Shown: positions 34,692 through 43,318, counted from the first letter of the stretch. The stretch is DNA of 50,017 nt from Aequorivita todarodis (GCF_028561335.1 NZ_JAQQTG010000044.1:1-50017); one strand, 5' to 3'. Made by a program: numbers and translations. The notes: a model not told the origin generated them from the sequence alone.

Positions 34692-35140
34692 GCAAGGATT
34701 TGTGCCGCGTGGTCTTTGGTCTTTACTTTGTCAATTACGCGTACAATGGTACCGGTTTCGTCCATTATAAAAGTCTTGCGGTGTATGCCGTCAAACTCCC
34801 TTCCCATGAATTTTTTAGGTCCCCAAACCCCGAAAGCATTTATCACCTCTTTATTCTCATCGGCCAATAACGGAAATGGGAAATTGTATTTTTCTTTGAA
34901 GTTTTTTTGGCGTTTTTCACTGTCGGCACTTACTCCCAACAGTTCAAAACCCTCTTTTTGAAGTTCTTTATAATTATCGCGAAGATTGCAAGCTTCGGCC
35001 GTGCAGCCGGGAGTGTTTGCTTTTGGATAGAAAAAGACGATCCATTTTTTTCCTTCGTAATCTTTTGATGAAATTGAGTTCCCATCCTGATCGTTCGCTT
35101 TAAAATCTGGAGCCTTATCTCCTGCCTGTAATGTTTTCAT
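34688..35140 (-). CDS. bcp: Thioredoxin-dependent peroxiredoxin Bcp
   Basis: A 150-residue peroxiredoxin that reduces hydrogen and organic peroxides. The peroxidatic Cys46 is in NTPGCTAEAC and the resolving Cys51 is five residues later, the arrangement of the atypical 2-Cys Bcp/PrxQ group. The ATG at 35140 (MKTLQAGDKAPDF) is chosen over a longer frame. It is divergent from nth with only 30 nt between start codons, pairing an antioxidant with a DNA-repair gene. Confidence 0.95.
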   Translation of the reverse strand: MKTLQAGDKAPDFKANDQDGNSISSKDYEGKKWIVFFYPKANTPGCTAEACNLRDNYKELQKEGFELLGVSADSEKRQKNFKEKYNFPFPLLADENKEVINAFGVWGPKKFMGREFDGIHRKTFIMDETGTIVRVIDKVKTKDHAAQILA

Positions 35141-35146
35141 TATCCC

Positions 35147-35154
35147 TATTTTTG
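35147..35154 (+). promoter_or_regulatory. -7 element of nth
   Basis: TATTTTTG matches the consensus exactly; a CTG lies 18 nt upstream in place of TTG. The ATG at 35171 is 16 nt downstream, so the leader is very short and the promoter overlaps the start of bcp. Confidence 0.5.
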
Positions 35155-35170
35155 CATAAAAGTACTTAAA

Positions 35171-35833
35171 ATGACCAAGCAAGAAAAGGTTAACTTCGTT
35201 ATTGATACGTTAAATAGACTTTACCCACAGGTTCCCATTCCCTTAGCCCATAAAGATCCCTACACTTTGTTGATCGCTGTTTTGCTTTCCGCCCAAAGTA
35301 CGGACGTTCGTGTAAACCAAATAACGCCACTTTTATTTGAAATTGCGGACAACCCTTATGATATGGTAAAACTGACCGTGGAGGAAATCAGGGAAATCAT
35401 AAAACCCGTGGGACTTTCGCCCATGAAGAGCAAAGGAATCCATGGCCTTTCAGAAATTTTAATTGAAAAATATAATGGGCAGGTCCCGGCAGATTTTGAA
35501 GCGTTAGAGGCTTTACCCGCGGTGGGCCACAAAACAGCAAGTGTGGTTATGAGCCAAGCCTTTAATATTCCTGCCTTTCCTGTAGATACACATATTCATA
35601 GGTTGATGTACCGTTGGGGTTTTTCCAATGGAAAAAATGTAGTGCAAACGGAAAAGGATGCAAAACGACTGTTTCCGAAAGATTTATGGAACACGCTCCA
35701 TCTTCAAATAATATGGTACGGAAGGCAATACTCCCCGGCGCGTGGTTGGGATTTGGAAAAAGATATAATCACAAAGACCATTGGCAGAAAATCGGTGATA
35801 AAAGAGTATTTAAAGAAGGTAGATAAGAGATGA
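35171..35833 (+). CDS. nth: Endonuclease III without an iron-sulfur cluster
   Basis: A 220-residue bifunctional DNA glycosylase/AP lyase that removes oxidised pyrimidines. The helix-hairpin-helix LPAVGHKTASVV carries the catalytic Lys121, and the catalytic Asp139 is in FPVDTHIHR. In most family members the C-terminus holds C-x6-C-x2-C-x5-C for a [4Fe-4S] cluster. Here the corresponding end (YGRQYSPARGWDLEKDIITK) has none, and the whole protein contains no cysteine. A basic tail replaces it. Identity is secure from the catalytic residues. Confidence 0.92.
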   Translation: MTKQEKVNFVIDTLNRLYPQVPIPLAHKDPYTLLIAVLLSAQSTDVRVNQITPLLFEIADNPYDMVKLTVEEIREIIKPVGLSPMKSKGIHGLSEILIEKYNGQVPADFEALEALPAVGHKTASVVMSQAFNIPAFPVDTHIHRLMYRWGFSNGKNVVQTEKDAKRLFPKDLWNTLHLQIIWYGRQYSPARGWDLEKDIITKTIGRKSVIKEYLKKVDKR

Positions 35834-35905
35834 GCGATGAACTATGCACATTATGCCCCGTAAATAAATTCCCCCTTTTGGGGCTAGGGGCTTTTTTTCA
35901 AAAAA

Positions 35906-35937
35906 AAAAACCCCGAAAAGCTAATTCCAGGGTTTTT
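35906..35937 (-). terminator. Terminator after the sigma factor/small ORF unit
   Basis: On the minus strand AAAAACCC and GGGTTTTT pair and are followed by a run of T. The preceding segment 35,854-35,897 carries GCCCC/GGGGC arms plus a T run and may terminate nth on the plus strand. Confidence 0.65.
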
Positions 35938-35943
35938 CCAAGT

Positions 35944-36096
35944 TTAGTTTAGAAGTGCTTCAAACTTCATTTTATGGTAATCTATAACACTTAAAGCCAT
36001 CGAATAATCCAGAAGAAATTTAATGGTTTCCTCTTTTGGAGCAAGTTTTTTATTCACGTTGTCCACACGTGATGTTTCAGAGTATAATTTTTGCAT
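35944..36096 (-). CDS. 50-residue small protein downstream of the ECF sigma factor
   Basis: An ATG at 36096 opens a 50-codon frame ending in TAA at 35944. The product begins MQKLYSETSRVDNVNKK and ends with YHKMKFEALLN. The middle (EETIKFLLDYSMALSVID) is an amphipathic helix. The end resembles a short flavobacterial protein I recall with the pattern F-L-L-D-Y-S-x-A-L and a KFE-x-LLN terminus, which is why I call it real. It lies 56 nt after the sigma-factor gene in the same direction and before a terminator, so it is probably cotranscribed. It could bind the sigma factor or be unrelated to it. Confidence 0.7.
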   Translation of the reverse strand: MQKLYSETSRVDNVNKKLAPKEETIKFLLDYSMALSVIDYHKMKFEALLN

Positions 36097-36152
36097 AGAA
36101 TGTTATTTTGAGGTTTATTTCCAAATAACGCAGCAAAAATTACTTTATTGTA

Positions 36153-36740
36153 TCAATTGGTCAATATAATATTATGTTTATCAATTACTTTGCGCAAATT
36201 TATGAGCGCATAACGCATCCGTCCCAGCGCAGTATTGATGCTAACCCCGGTTTGCTCACTTATTTCCTTAAAGCTCATATCTTTATAAATACGCATCATC
36301 AATACTTCTTTTTGGTCGTCCGGAAGTTCTTCAATCAATCTTCTTACGTCGCTTTCAACCTGACCTTTAATGATTTGCTTTTCAATATTTAAGGAATTAT
36401 CGCTCAAAACCGAAAATATATTGAAATCATTATTGTTTTCAAATTTCGGCATGCGGTTGTTCTTTCTGAAATGGTCTATCACCAAATTATGCGCAATACG
36501 CATCACCCAAGGAAGAAACTTGCCTTCTTCATTGTAGGCACCCCTTTTAAGGGTTTTAATGACTTTTATGAAAGTATCCTGAAATATATCTTCAGCGACA
36601 TCCCTGTCAAAAACTTTTGAATAGATAAAACTGTAGATCCTTTGCTTGTGTCGAGTCACTAACTCGCTAAGTGCAGATTCATTACCGTTCATATAAGCGT
36701 TCACTAAAAACGCATCAGAGGAGCTATTGCTTTGCTTCAT
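36153..36740 (-). CDS. ECF-type RNA polymerase sigma factor
   Basis: A 195-residue sigma-70-family factor with region 2 (about 22-95, including EDIFQDTFIKVIKTL and the basic IDHFRKNNRMPK end) and region 4 (about 130-185, with the helix-turn-helix FKEISEQTGVSINTALGRMRYAL). There is no region 3, as in ECF factors. No transmembrane anti-sigma factor is adjacent, which is unusual for the group; the only companion is the 50-residue ORF downstream. The regulon cannot be predicted. Confidence 0.92.
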   Translation of the reverse strand: MKQSNSSSDAFLVNAYMNGNESALSELVTRHKQRIYSFIYSKVFDRDVAEDIFQDTFIKVIKTLKRGAYNEEGKFLPWVMRIAHNLVIDHFRKNNRMPKFENNNDFNIFSVLSDNSLNIEKQIIKGQVESDVRRLIEELPDDQKEVLMMRIYKDMSFKEISEQTGVSINTALGRMRYALINLRKVIDKHNIILTN

Positions 36741-36959
36741 ATCAATACTTTTTTTAAAAAATAAACAACTATGGTTTTGGTTGCTTAGTTACAATGTTTA
36801 TTTGTTAAAAGTAATGATCAGCTATAGGCAATAATTTTTTTATATGACGTTAAGAGCCGTAAATATAACAACAAAGAATTCACAAATGCAAAAAAAAGGT
36901 TAAATTTTTCATTAAAAAATAATAGTAACCGCAAATGTGCATTGCTGAAATCGATATAG

Positions 36960-36967
36960 TATCTTTG
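36960..36967 (+). promoter_or_regulatory. -7 element of uvrA
   Basis: TATCTTTG matches the consensus exactly, 29 nt before the TTG start codon of uvrA. A TTG is present 15 nt upstream, closer than usual. The 36,741-36,959 region is otherwise AT-rich without a recognisable gene. Confidence 0.5.
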
Positions 36968-36996
36968 CGAAAAGCTATAAAAAAAGGAAAATTACA

Positions 36997-39774
36997 TTGA
37001 GTACCGAAACCGTAGATACTAAAAAAAACATCCTTATTCAGGGTGCAAAACTTCACAATCTTAAAGACATTTCTGTTGCCATTCCACGTAATAAACTGGT
37101 GGTAGTTACAGGTCTATCCGGCAGCGGAAAATCCAGCTTGGCGTTTGACACGCTTTACGCCGAAGGCCAGCGACGCTACGTGGAGAGCCTTTCCAGCTAT
37201 GCCCGTCAATTTTTGGGAAGATTGGACAAGCCAAAAGTAGATTCCATAAAAGGGATTGCGCCCGCCATTGCAATCGAGCAAAAAGTAAATTCCACAAACC
37301 CGCGTTCCACGGTTGGGACCTCCACCGAAATTTACGATTATCTAAAATTGCTCTACACCCGGATTGGGAAAACCATTTCGCCAATTTCTGGCAAGGAAGT
37401 TAAAAAAGACACGACCACAGATGTTATAAATTTCATAAAAAAATTTCCAAAAGGCGAAAAATTACTGCTCCTCGCCCCTATCTTTTTGGAAGAAGGCCGC
37501 ACGATGGAGAATAAAATCCAGGCACTGGCGCAACAGGGCTATTCCAGAATTAAAGTGAAAGATGAAGTTGTTCGGATTGATGAATTGGAGGGAAAATCAT
37601 TTCCGAAGAAGATAGATTTGGTCATTGACCGGATTATTACTAAAGACGAAGAGGATTTCTATAACCGCCTTGCCGATGCTGTTGAAATAGCATTTTTTGA
37701 AGGAAAAGGTGAACTGTATATTGAGGAACTTTCTTCAAATAAAGTTACGGAATTCAACAACCGTTTTGAGGCCGACGGCATGGTTTTTATGGAACCAAAC
37801 GTGCATCTTTTCAGTTTTAACAATCCCTACGGCGCGTGCCCAACTTGTGAAGGTTATGGCGATGTGATTGGTATTGATGAAGATTTGGTTATCCCAAATA
37901 CTGCCCTCTCCGTGTATGAAAACGCCATATTTCCGTGGCGTGGCGAAAGTATGGGCTGGTACCGGGACCAATTGGTGAACAATGCCTATAAATTTGACTT
38001 TCCCATCCACAAACCGTGGTTCCAGCTTACCGAAGAACAAAAACAGCTTGTGTGGGACGGAAATAAGTATTTTGAGGGATTGAATTCCTTCTTTTCGTTT
38101 TTGGAATCAAAAAGCTATAAAATCCAAAATCGGGTGATGCTCTCTCGTTACCGCGGAAAGACGAAATGCACAACGTGTAAAGGAAAACGCCTTCGTCCAG
38201 AAGCTGGTTACGTTAAAATAAATGGCACCGCAATTCAAGAATTAGTCGAGCTGCCTTTAGATAAAACTGCTGAATTTTTCAAGAAACTGAAACTTTCAGA
38301 ATTTGATGAAAAAGTAGCCAAGCGTTTGCTGCTGGAAATCAACAACCGCCTTCGTTTTTTACAGGATGTTGGTTTGGGCTATTTAACATTGAACAGAAAA
38401 TCGAACACGCTTTCGGGCGGCGAATCGCAACGAATCAACCTTGCCACCTCTTTGGGGAGCAGCCTCGTGGGCTCTATGTATATTTTGGACGAGCCAAGTA
38501 TTGGACTTCACCCCAAAGACACGGAACGGCTTATCGTTGTTTTAAAATCCCTTCGCGATTTGGGGAACACCGTAATTGTGGTGGAACACGATGAAGACAT
38601 CATGAAAGCCGCCGATGAAATTATAGACATCGGTCCCGAAGCTGGAACTTTTGGCGGCGAAGTGGTTGCCCAAGGAACCTATGCTGAAATTTTACAATCA
38701 AACTCGCTTACCGCAAAGTATTTGAATGGCGAAATGGAAATTGAAGTTCCAAATAAACGGCGTACTTCAAAAAATAAAATTACAATCAGCGGGGCTCGGC
38801 AAAATAACTTGAAAAATATAGACGTAACTTTTCCATTGAATGTTTTCACGGCAGTTACGGGCGTTTCCGGTAGCGGAAAAAGTACGTTGGTAAAGAAAAT
38901 TCTCTATCCAGCCCTGATGCGTGAGATTGGTGGTTATGGTGAAAAGCCCGGACAGTTCTCAGAAATTAAGGGAGATTTCAACACCATCAAAAGCATCGAA
39001 TTTATCGACCAAAACCCAATTGGCCGCTCCAGCCGAAGCAATCCGGTAACCTACATTAAAGCGTATGATGATATTCGGAATTTATATGCTTCGCAAAAGC
39101 TTTCGGACATTCGTGGGTACAAAGCAAAACATTTCAGCTTCAACGTAGATGGCGGCCGTTGCGAAACCTGCAAAGGCGAAGGCGAAGTAACCATCGAGAT
39201 GCAGTTTATGGCAGATGTGCATTTGTTGTGCGACACCTGCAACGGCAAACGTTTCAAAAAAGAAGTGCTGGAAGTAACGTTTCAAAATAAAAACATAGAC
39301 GATATTCTCACGATGACCGTGGATGATGCCGTTGCATTCTTTAATGAACATAAGCAGGATAAAATTGCGGCGAAATTGCAACCCTTGCAGGATGTGGGAT
39401 TGGGTTATGTTCAGTTGGGGCAAAGCTCCTCCACCCTTTCCGGTGGGGAGGCACAGCGTATCAAGCTTGCTTCGTTTTTGGTAAAAGGAACATCAAAAGA
39501 GAAAACCGTTTTTATATTTGACGAACCTACAACAGGGCTTCATTTTCACGATATCAAAAAATTATTGGCTTCTTTTTATGCTTTGCTGGAAAGAGGGCAT
39601 ACCGTAATTGTTGTAGAACATAATTTAGATTTGATAAAATGTGCAGACCACATTATCGATTTGGGCCCTGAAGGCGGCGAAAATGGTGGACAAGTAGTTG
39701 CAGCAGGTACTCCGGAAGAAGTTGCGAAAAATAAGGACTCATTTACCGCTTCCTATCTAAAAGAAAAACTTTAA
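36997..39774 (+). CDS. uvrA: Excinuclease ABC subunit A
   Basis: The 925-residue damage-recognition ATPase of nucleotide excision repair. Two ABC modules are present: the first Walker A GLSGSGKS at 39-46 with signature [14 protein letters not shown], the second Walker A GVSGSGKS near 632 with signature [14 protein letters not shown]. Zinc-binding pairs are visible as CPTC...CTTC in module one and CETC...CDTC in module two. The translation starts at TTG 36997 (S-T-E-T-V follows), since the next Met is deep inside the protein. It stands alone with a terminator about 85 nt downstream. Confidence 0.96.
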   Translation: MSTETVDTKKNILIQGAKLHNLKDISVAIPRNKLVVVTGLSGSGKSSLAFDTLYAEGQRRYVESLSSYARQFLGRLDKPKVDSIKGIAPAIAIEQKVNSTNPRSTVGTSTEIYDYLKLLYTRIGKTISPISGKEVKKDTTTDVINFIKKFPKGEKLLLLAPIFLEEGRTMENKIQALAQQGYSRIKVKDEVVRIDELEGKSFPKKIDLVIDRIITKDEEDFYNRLADAVEIAFFEGKGELYIEELSSNKVTEFNNRFEADGMVFMEPNVHLFSFNNPYGACPTCEGYGDVIGIDEDLVIPNTALSVYENAIFPWRGESMGWYRDQLVNNAYKFDFPIHKPWFQLTEEQKQLVWDGNKYFEGLNSFFSFLESKSYKIQNRVMLSRYRGKTKCTTCKGKRLRPEAGYVKINGTAIQELVELPLDKTAEFFKKLKLSEFDEKVAKRLLLEINNRLRFLQDVGLGYLTLNRKSNTLSGGESQRINLATSLGSSLVGSMYILDEPSIGLHPKDTERLIVVLKSLRDLGNTVIVVEHDEDIMKAADEIIDIGPEAGTFGGEVVAQGTYAEILQSNSLTAKYLNGEMEIEVPNKRRTSKNKITISGARQNNLKNIDVTFPLNVFTAVTGVSGSGKSTLVKKILYPALMREIGGYGEKPGQFSEIKGDFNTIKSIEFIDQNPIGRSSRSNPVTYIKAYDDIRNLYASQKLSDIRGYKAKHFSFNVDGGRCETCKGEGEVTIEMQFMADVHLLCDTCNGKRFKKEVLEVTFQNKNIDDILTMTVDDAVAFFNEHKQDKIAAKLQPLQDVGLGYVQLGQSSSTLSGGEAQRIKLASFLVKGTSKEKTVFIFDEPTTGLHFHDIKKLLASFYALLERGHTVIVVEHNLDLIKCADHIIDLGPEGGENGGQVVAAGTPEEVAKNKDSFTASYLKEKL

Positions 39775-39790
39775 GAGTTACTATGTTTTT

Positions 39791-39806
39791 TTGGCACACT
39801 AATTGA
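39791..39806 (+). promoter_or_regulatory. Sigma-54-like site upstream of a possible short RNA
   Basis: TTGGCACA-CTAA-TTGA resembles the -24/-12 sigma-54 promoter (TGGCACG-N4-TTGC): the -24 half is strong, the -12 half is TTGA. A start near 39,818 and the terminator ending at 39,898 would give an RNA of about 80 nt. It lies 17 nt after the uvrA stop. Confidence 0.3.
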
Positions 39807-39858
39807 AATCAAAATAACAGAAAATAAGACTTTTAGTTTTTTTGGTTGGTTAGTTTTT

Positions 39859-39898
39859 AAAATCCGCTGGAGCAGTAAATACCTTCAGCGGATTTTTT
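39859..39898 (+). terminator. Terminator downstream of uvrA
   Basis: AAAATCCGCTG (39859-39869) and CAGCGGATTTT (39886-39896) are perfect 11-bp arms followed by T residues. It is preceded by TTTTTTTGGTTGGTT, a motif also found before the terminator at 41,324. Confidence 0.85.
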
Positions 39899-39939
39899 AT
39901 TTGAATGCTCCCAAAATTCCAATTTAATCTTATAATAGC

Positions 39940-39990
39940 TTAAAGCATTACTGAAAATCAATGCTTTAAAAACTTGGCACGGTCGTTGGT
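39940..39990 (+). promoter_or_regulatory. Inverted repeat plus sigma-54-like promoter
   Basis: TTAAAGCATT (39940-39949) and AATGCTTTAA (39960-39969) form a perfect 10-bp inverted repeat with a 10-nt loop. Five nt later comes TTGGCACG-GTCG-TTGGT, a match to the sigma-54 consensus except for the last C of TTGC. No TAnnTTTG element was found before the gene at 40,058. A start near 40,001 would leave a 57-nt leader. Confidence 0.4.
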
Positions 39991-40057
39991 TATTTAAAAG
40001 CGTACTCCGCTAACCAAGAAACATCATGCAAGTACAAACCTTTTAAAATTGAAACTT

Positions 40058-41302
40058 ATGAAAAACATAGCATTTATTTTCAGCATCCTTTTGATGGGAT
40101 TTTCAGCAAATGCAACTACCCACGAAAGTGAAGACCAGTACAGAAGGGGATACGACGGAAGCGCCTACATTTTTGTGGAAGGCAACGTAGAATTCTCCGT
40201 TTTCCCAGACGGCCAATTCGATTTTGTGTACGTTGGGCCCCAAAAAGGTTCAAGCGTTACCATTAACACTCCCAATGTGAACATAAGTTTCAATTCGGGT
40301 TATGATTATGATGCTTATGTGCAGTATGACGATTACGGCGCAGTAATACAAGTAGAAAGTGTTCCTATTTATTATGATTACTACGGACGCATCATCCAAG
40401 CGGGAAATGTGGAAATTCAATATAATGACCGACGAATAGTGAGAGTTGGCGGGTTGCACGTAGTGTATAATAATTATGGCTATTTCTCACATTGCACTGG
40501 CGTGATAAATGTATTCAACCCATACTACGTTTATCGCCCTTGGCATGTGTATTATGCGCCCCCGGTTTATACCCATTGTGTAGTTTATGACCTTCCTTAC
40601 AGAAGGTATTACAATCCTGTTAGATATAGTTATCACGACCACGTGGTCTATTACAAAAAGAGACATCGCGTTGCCTACCACAACGGCCGCAGGGATTTCT
40701 ATCGTCCCGGAACGCGAGTTTATGATAAAAAAGGAAGGGCTTCCATAAACAAGGAATACAACCCGAATAGAAGGAACACTATGGTTGCCACAAATTATTC
40801 AAGAGAGAATAGTTCAATGAGAAGTAACAATTCGCGAAGCAATGCTGTTACCCGAAATAGTAGCACCAATAGCAAAGGAGCCGCAAATGTTAATCGAAGC
40901 ATTCGTAACACACGGAATAATGTTAAAAGTGTTTCAGGCAGATCTTCAAACACTATTAGAGATAATAGTTCAAGAGTGAAAAACGATAACAGTAGAAAAA
41001 ATTCGGGAAGAAGTTATTCTGAAAACAATACGAAAAACACGAGAAGTGAAAACGCAGTTCGCTCAAATAATACAAGAACTGTCTCAAACAATAGGGCGGT
41101 TAAAAAGGAAACCCGCACCACTTCCAGCAACAGAAGCACTTCGATAAGCCGAAATAAAGCACAGGCTCCAAAGCGGGAAACCGCAAGCCGAAGCCGCAGC
41201 ACAGTAAATAAGTCCAGCGCTCCTTCGCGCAGTAGCTCCAAAGCGAAAACCTCACGAGGCAGTTCCTCAAGAGAAGCTAGTTCCAGAGGCGGACGCGGAT
41301 AA
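40058..41302 (+). CDS. Secreted Tyr-rich protein with Arg/Ser/Asn-rich tail
   Basis: A 414-residue secreted protein of unknown function. A signal peptide (1-22, after MGFSANA) leads to a beta-like region (about 35-145) with repeated Tyr/Asp/Val strands (YDYDAYVQYDDYGAVIQV, then PIYYDYYGRIIQAGNVEI). A Tyr/His-rich stretch follows (145-215; YYVYRPWHVYYAPP, YHDHVVYYKKRH). The last 190 or so residues are low complexity, made of Arg, Ser, Asn, Thr and Lys, strongly basic and probably disordered. The ATG at 40058 is chosen because the upstream TTG is not followed by signal-like residues. It could bind polyanions such as DNA or polysaccharide outside the cell, which is inference. Confidence 0.78.
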   Translation: MKNIAFIFSILLMGFSANATTHESEDQYRRGYDGSAYIFVEGNVEFSVFPDGQFDFVYVGPQKGSSVTINTPNVNISFNSGYDYDAYVQYDDYGAVIQVESVPIYYDYYGRIIQAGNVEIQYNDRRIVRVGGLHVVYNNYGYFSHCTGVINVFNPYYVYRPWHVYYAPPVYTHCVVYDLPYRRYYNPVRYSYHDHVVYYKKRHRVAYHNGRRDFYRPGTRVYDKKGRASINKEYNPNRRNTMVATNYSRENSSMRSNNSRSNAVTRNSSTNSKGAANVNRSIRNTRNNVKSVSGRSSNTIRDNSSRVKNDNSRKNSGRSYSENNTKNTRSENAVRSNNTRTVSNNRAVKKETRTTSSNRSTSISRNKAQAPKRETASRSRSTVNKSSAPSRSSSKAKTSRGSSSREASSRGGRG

Positions 41303-41323
41303 AGATAGTTTTTTGGTTGGTTG

Positions 41324-41371
41324 AAAACCTCCGTGAATCTGTATGACAACAGAGGATCGGAGGTTTTTTTT
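41324..41371 (+). terminator. Terminator after the secreted basic protein gene
   Basis: AAAACCTCCG (41324-41333) and CGGAGGTTTT (41358-41367) are perfect arms followed by T residues. A TTTTTTGGTTGGTT motif precedes the stem, as at 39,835. Confidence 0.85.
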
Positions 41372-41444
41372 GAATCAAGACTAAAGGGAGACAGGAAACA
41401 AGACTATTAAGGGTCACGAAATAAAGCTTCGGTCCAACGACCAT

Positions 41445-42731
41445 CTACCGACTACCGACTAAAATCAAAGATGCCATTTGCCTCGTCAGCTCCCTTCTGC
41501 TATATTTTTCAATTCCTTCGGAAGCAATCTTTAGCTCGCCCTTTTTGAAATCTTTGTATAATTGGAGAATCTCAGTTTTCAATTCATCATCGTCCCAATA
41601 GCTAAAGAATTTTCCAGCATTGGTCTCAGTAATAATTCCCTCAATATCACTTTCCTTCGGCCCCAAAGCGATTATTGGGCGTTTAGCGGCGAGATATTCA
41701 AAAAGCTTCCCGGGAATAATGGCACGGGTTTCCGCGCTGTTTATTTCCACCAAAAGTAAAACCTGGCTTTTATGTTGAAGCCGTAGTGCTTCGGAATGCG
41801 AAACATAACCCAAAAATTCACAATTCTCCGTTAACTGAAAGTTTTCAAGACTTTGTTTCACTTCCGCACTTACGGCACCAGCAAATTTCAACTGCAAATC
41901 GTTTTTGAAGGAAGTATCTTCCTTGCAGATTTCAGCAAGTATCTTCCACAATACCTCTGGGTTTCTTTCACTCAACAATGAGCCAATATGTGAAATAGAA
42001 AAAACAGAATCTGTCGCAAAATCGCTTTTCTCAGCAATATCGTAACCGTTGGTAATAACCTCAATGGGCTTTTCAGTAATCATCCCAAATTCCTTTTTGG
42101 TCGTTGGGCTCGTCACTGTAATAATATCTGCTGATTTTAAAACCGAAGCTTCCAACGCTTTGTGTTTTCGTTCGGAAGCTTTGTTCAACCGAAGCGATTT
42201 GTGGTAATGGATCGTCGTCCACGGATCGCGGAAATCTGCAATCCACTTTACGTTCAGGTCTTTCTGAAGTTGCATCCCAATTAAATGGAGGCTGTGCGGC
42301 GGACCGGTTGTAATAACAACATCCACTGGATTTTTCGCAATATATTTTGAGAGGAATTTTACCGAAGGTTTTACCCAGCCCACCCGCGCATCGGGGATAA
42401 AAAAATTCCCGCGAACGTAGAGCATGAGCTTTTCCACTGCGGAAATTTCCTTTTTTGAAATGATGCCGCTGCTCATCTGCTTGGTTTTCTTTTTTGAAAA
42501 GAGTTTCGCAAAACGATACGGTTCATTGATTGGCTGTTTTAATACTTCAATATCCGAAGGGATTTCCGAATCAAACTTTTCATCAACCAAAGGATAGTTA
42601 GGGTTTTCGGGCGCATACACAATCGGTTCCACGCCAAACTCCCGAAAATATTTTACAAATTTCAACCACCGCTGTACGCCCGGACCGCCCGCGGGAGGCC
42701 AATAGTACGTTATGATTAGGGCGCGTTTCAT
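41445..42731 (-). CDS. Glycosyltransferase, GT4-like
   Basis: A 428-residue GT-B glycosyltransferase. The N-terminal domain starts with the donor/acceptor-site motif YYWPPAGGPGVQRWLKF and has DVVITTGPPHSLHLIG and WIADFRDPW, typical of a family common in Bacteroidota surface polysaccharide synthesis. The C-terminal domain includes IPGKLFEYLAAKRPIIALGP, the E-x7-E-like nucleotide-sugar site. No membrane helix is evident. The sugar and acceptor are unknown. It is codirectional with yfhO, but a toxin-antitoxin pair and a repeat tract lie between them. Confidence 0.88.
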   Translation of the reverse strand: MKRALIITYYWPPAGGPGVQRWLKFVKYFREFGVEPIVYAPENPNYPLVDEKFDSEIPSDIEVLKQPINEPYRFAKLFSKKKTKQMSSGIISKKEISAVEKLMLYVRGNFFIPDARVGWVKPSVKFLSKYIAKNPVDVVITTGPPHSLHLIGMQLQKDLNVKWIADFRDPWTTIHYHKSLRLNKASERKHKALEASVLKSADIITVTSPTTKKEFGMITEKPIEVITNGYDIAEKSDFATDSVFSISHIGSLLSERNPEVLWKILAEICKEDTSFKNDLQLKFAGAVSAEVKQSLENFQLTENCEFLGYVSHSEALRLQHKSQVLLLVEINSAETRAIIPGKLFEYLAAKRPIIALGPKESDIEGIITETNAGKFFSYWDDDELKTEILQLYKDFKKGELKIASEGIEKYSRRELTRQMASLILVGSR

Positions 42732-42756
42732 TGATGGTAGCGGGTTAGGAGTTAGG

Positions 42757-42830
42757 GGTTAAGGGTTAATGGGTTAATGGGTTAATGGGTTAAAACTATA
42801 TAGCGTTATAACTAAATAACCAAGTAACAT
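42757..42830. repeat. GGGTTAAT tandem repeats upstream of the glycosyltransferase
   Basis: About four copies of GGGTTAAT-type units (42,757-42,797), the reverse complement of the AATAACCC tract at 31,829, followed by an AACTAAATAACCAAGTAAC segment of the same style. Between them is an imperfect palindrome around TATAGCGTTATA (42,800-42,811). Confidence 0.75.
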
Positions 42831-42877
42831 TCAGAAATTTCGATGCTTTTCAGTTATAAAAAAATTGGTCAAAAAGA

Positions 42878-43318
42878 TTAAATTTCATTCCGGAGGTTCT
42901 TTATTTCTTCCGTTGTAAAAAGCCAATCAATCCCTTTTGCTTGCAATCCATTTATCAATTTTTTATCTCCTGTCCAAAGTGGAGCGTCCAATGCCATACT
43001 CAATGCGACAAAAGGTGCGTCATATTCATCAATATCACCAGTTAATTCGATGGCCTTTTCCCAAGTAGTTATCGAAAAGGTTTCTATGTCTATCAAGTCA
43101 ATTTTTCTAAAAAGAATCCGTTTTAAAAATGCCAAATCATCATCTGATAATCCAGAAAGTTGAAGCAGTTTAGTATGATGTTTTTTAAGTTCTTCGAGAA
43201 CAAGGCTCGGGGCATAAAAATCAAAAGCCTCAGTGGAATTGAGCAATAAATCGCTTATAGTTCCTTCTGGGCTTAGAATTCCGCTAAAAATTATATTCGT
43301 ATCAACCACCACTTTCAC
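42878..43318 (-). CDS. PIN-domain toxin of a toxin-antitoxin pair
   Basis: A 146-residue PIN-domain ribonuclease. The acidic metal-binding residues are visible: Asp6 in VVVDTNII, Glu42 or Glu43, Asp97 or Asp100 in DEYDAPFVAL, and Asp118 in WTGDKKL. The hydrophobic start is typical of the 'putative toxin component, PIN family' group. Translation starts at GTG 43318, overlapping the antitoxin stop by 4 nt (GTGA). RNA target is unknown. All acidic residues are present, so it is likely active. Confidence 0.88.
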   Translation of the reverse strand: MKVVVDTNIIFSGILSPEGTISDLLLNSTEAFDFYAPSLVLEELKKHHTKLLQLSGLSDDDLAFLKRILFRKIDLIDIETFSITTWEKAIELTGDIDEYDAPFVALSMALDAPLWTGDKKLINGLQAKGIDWLFTTEEIKNLRNEI

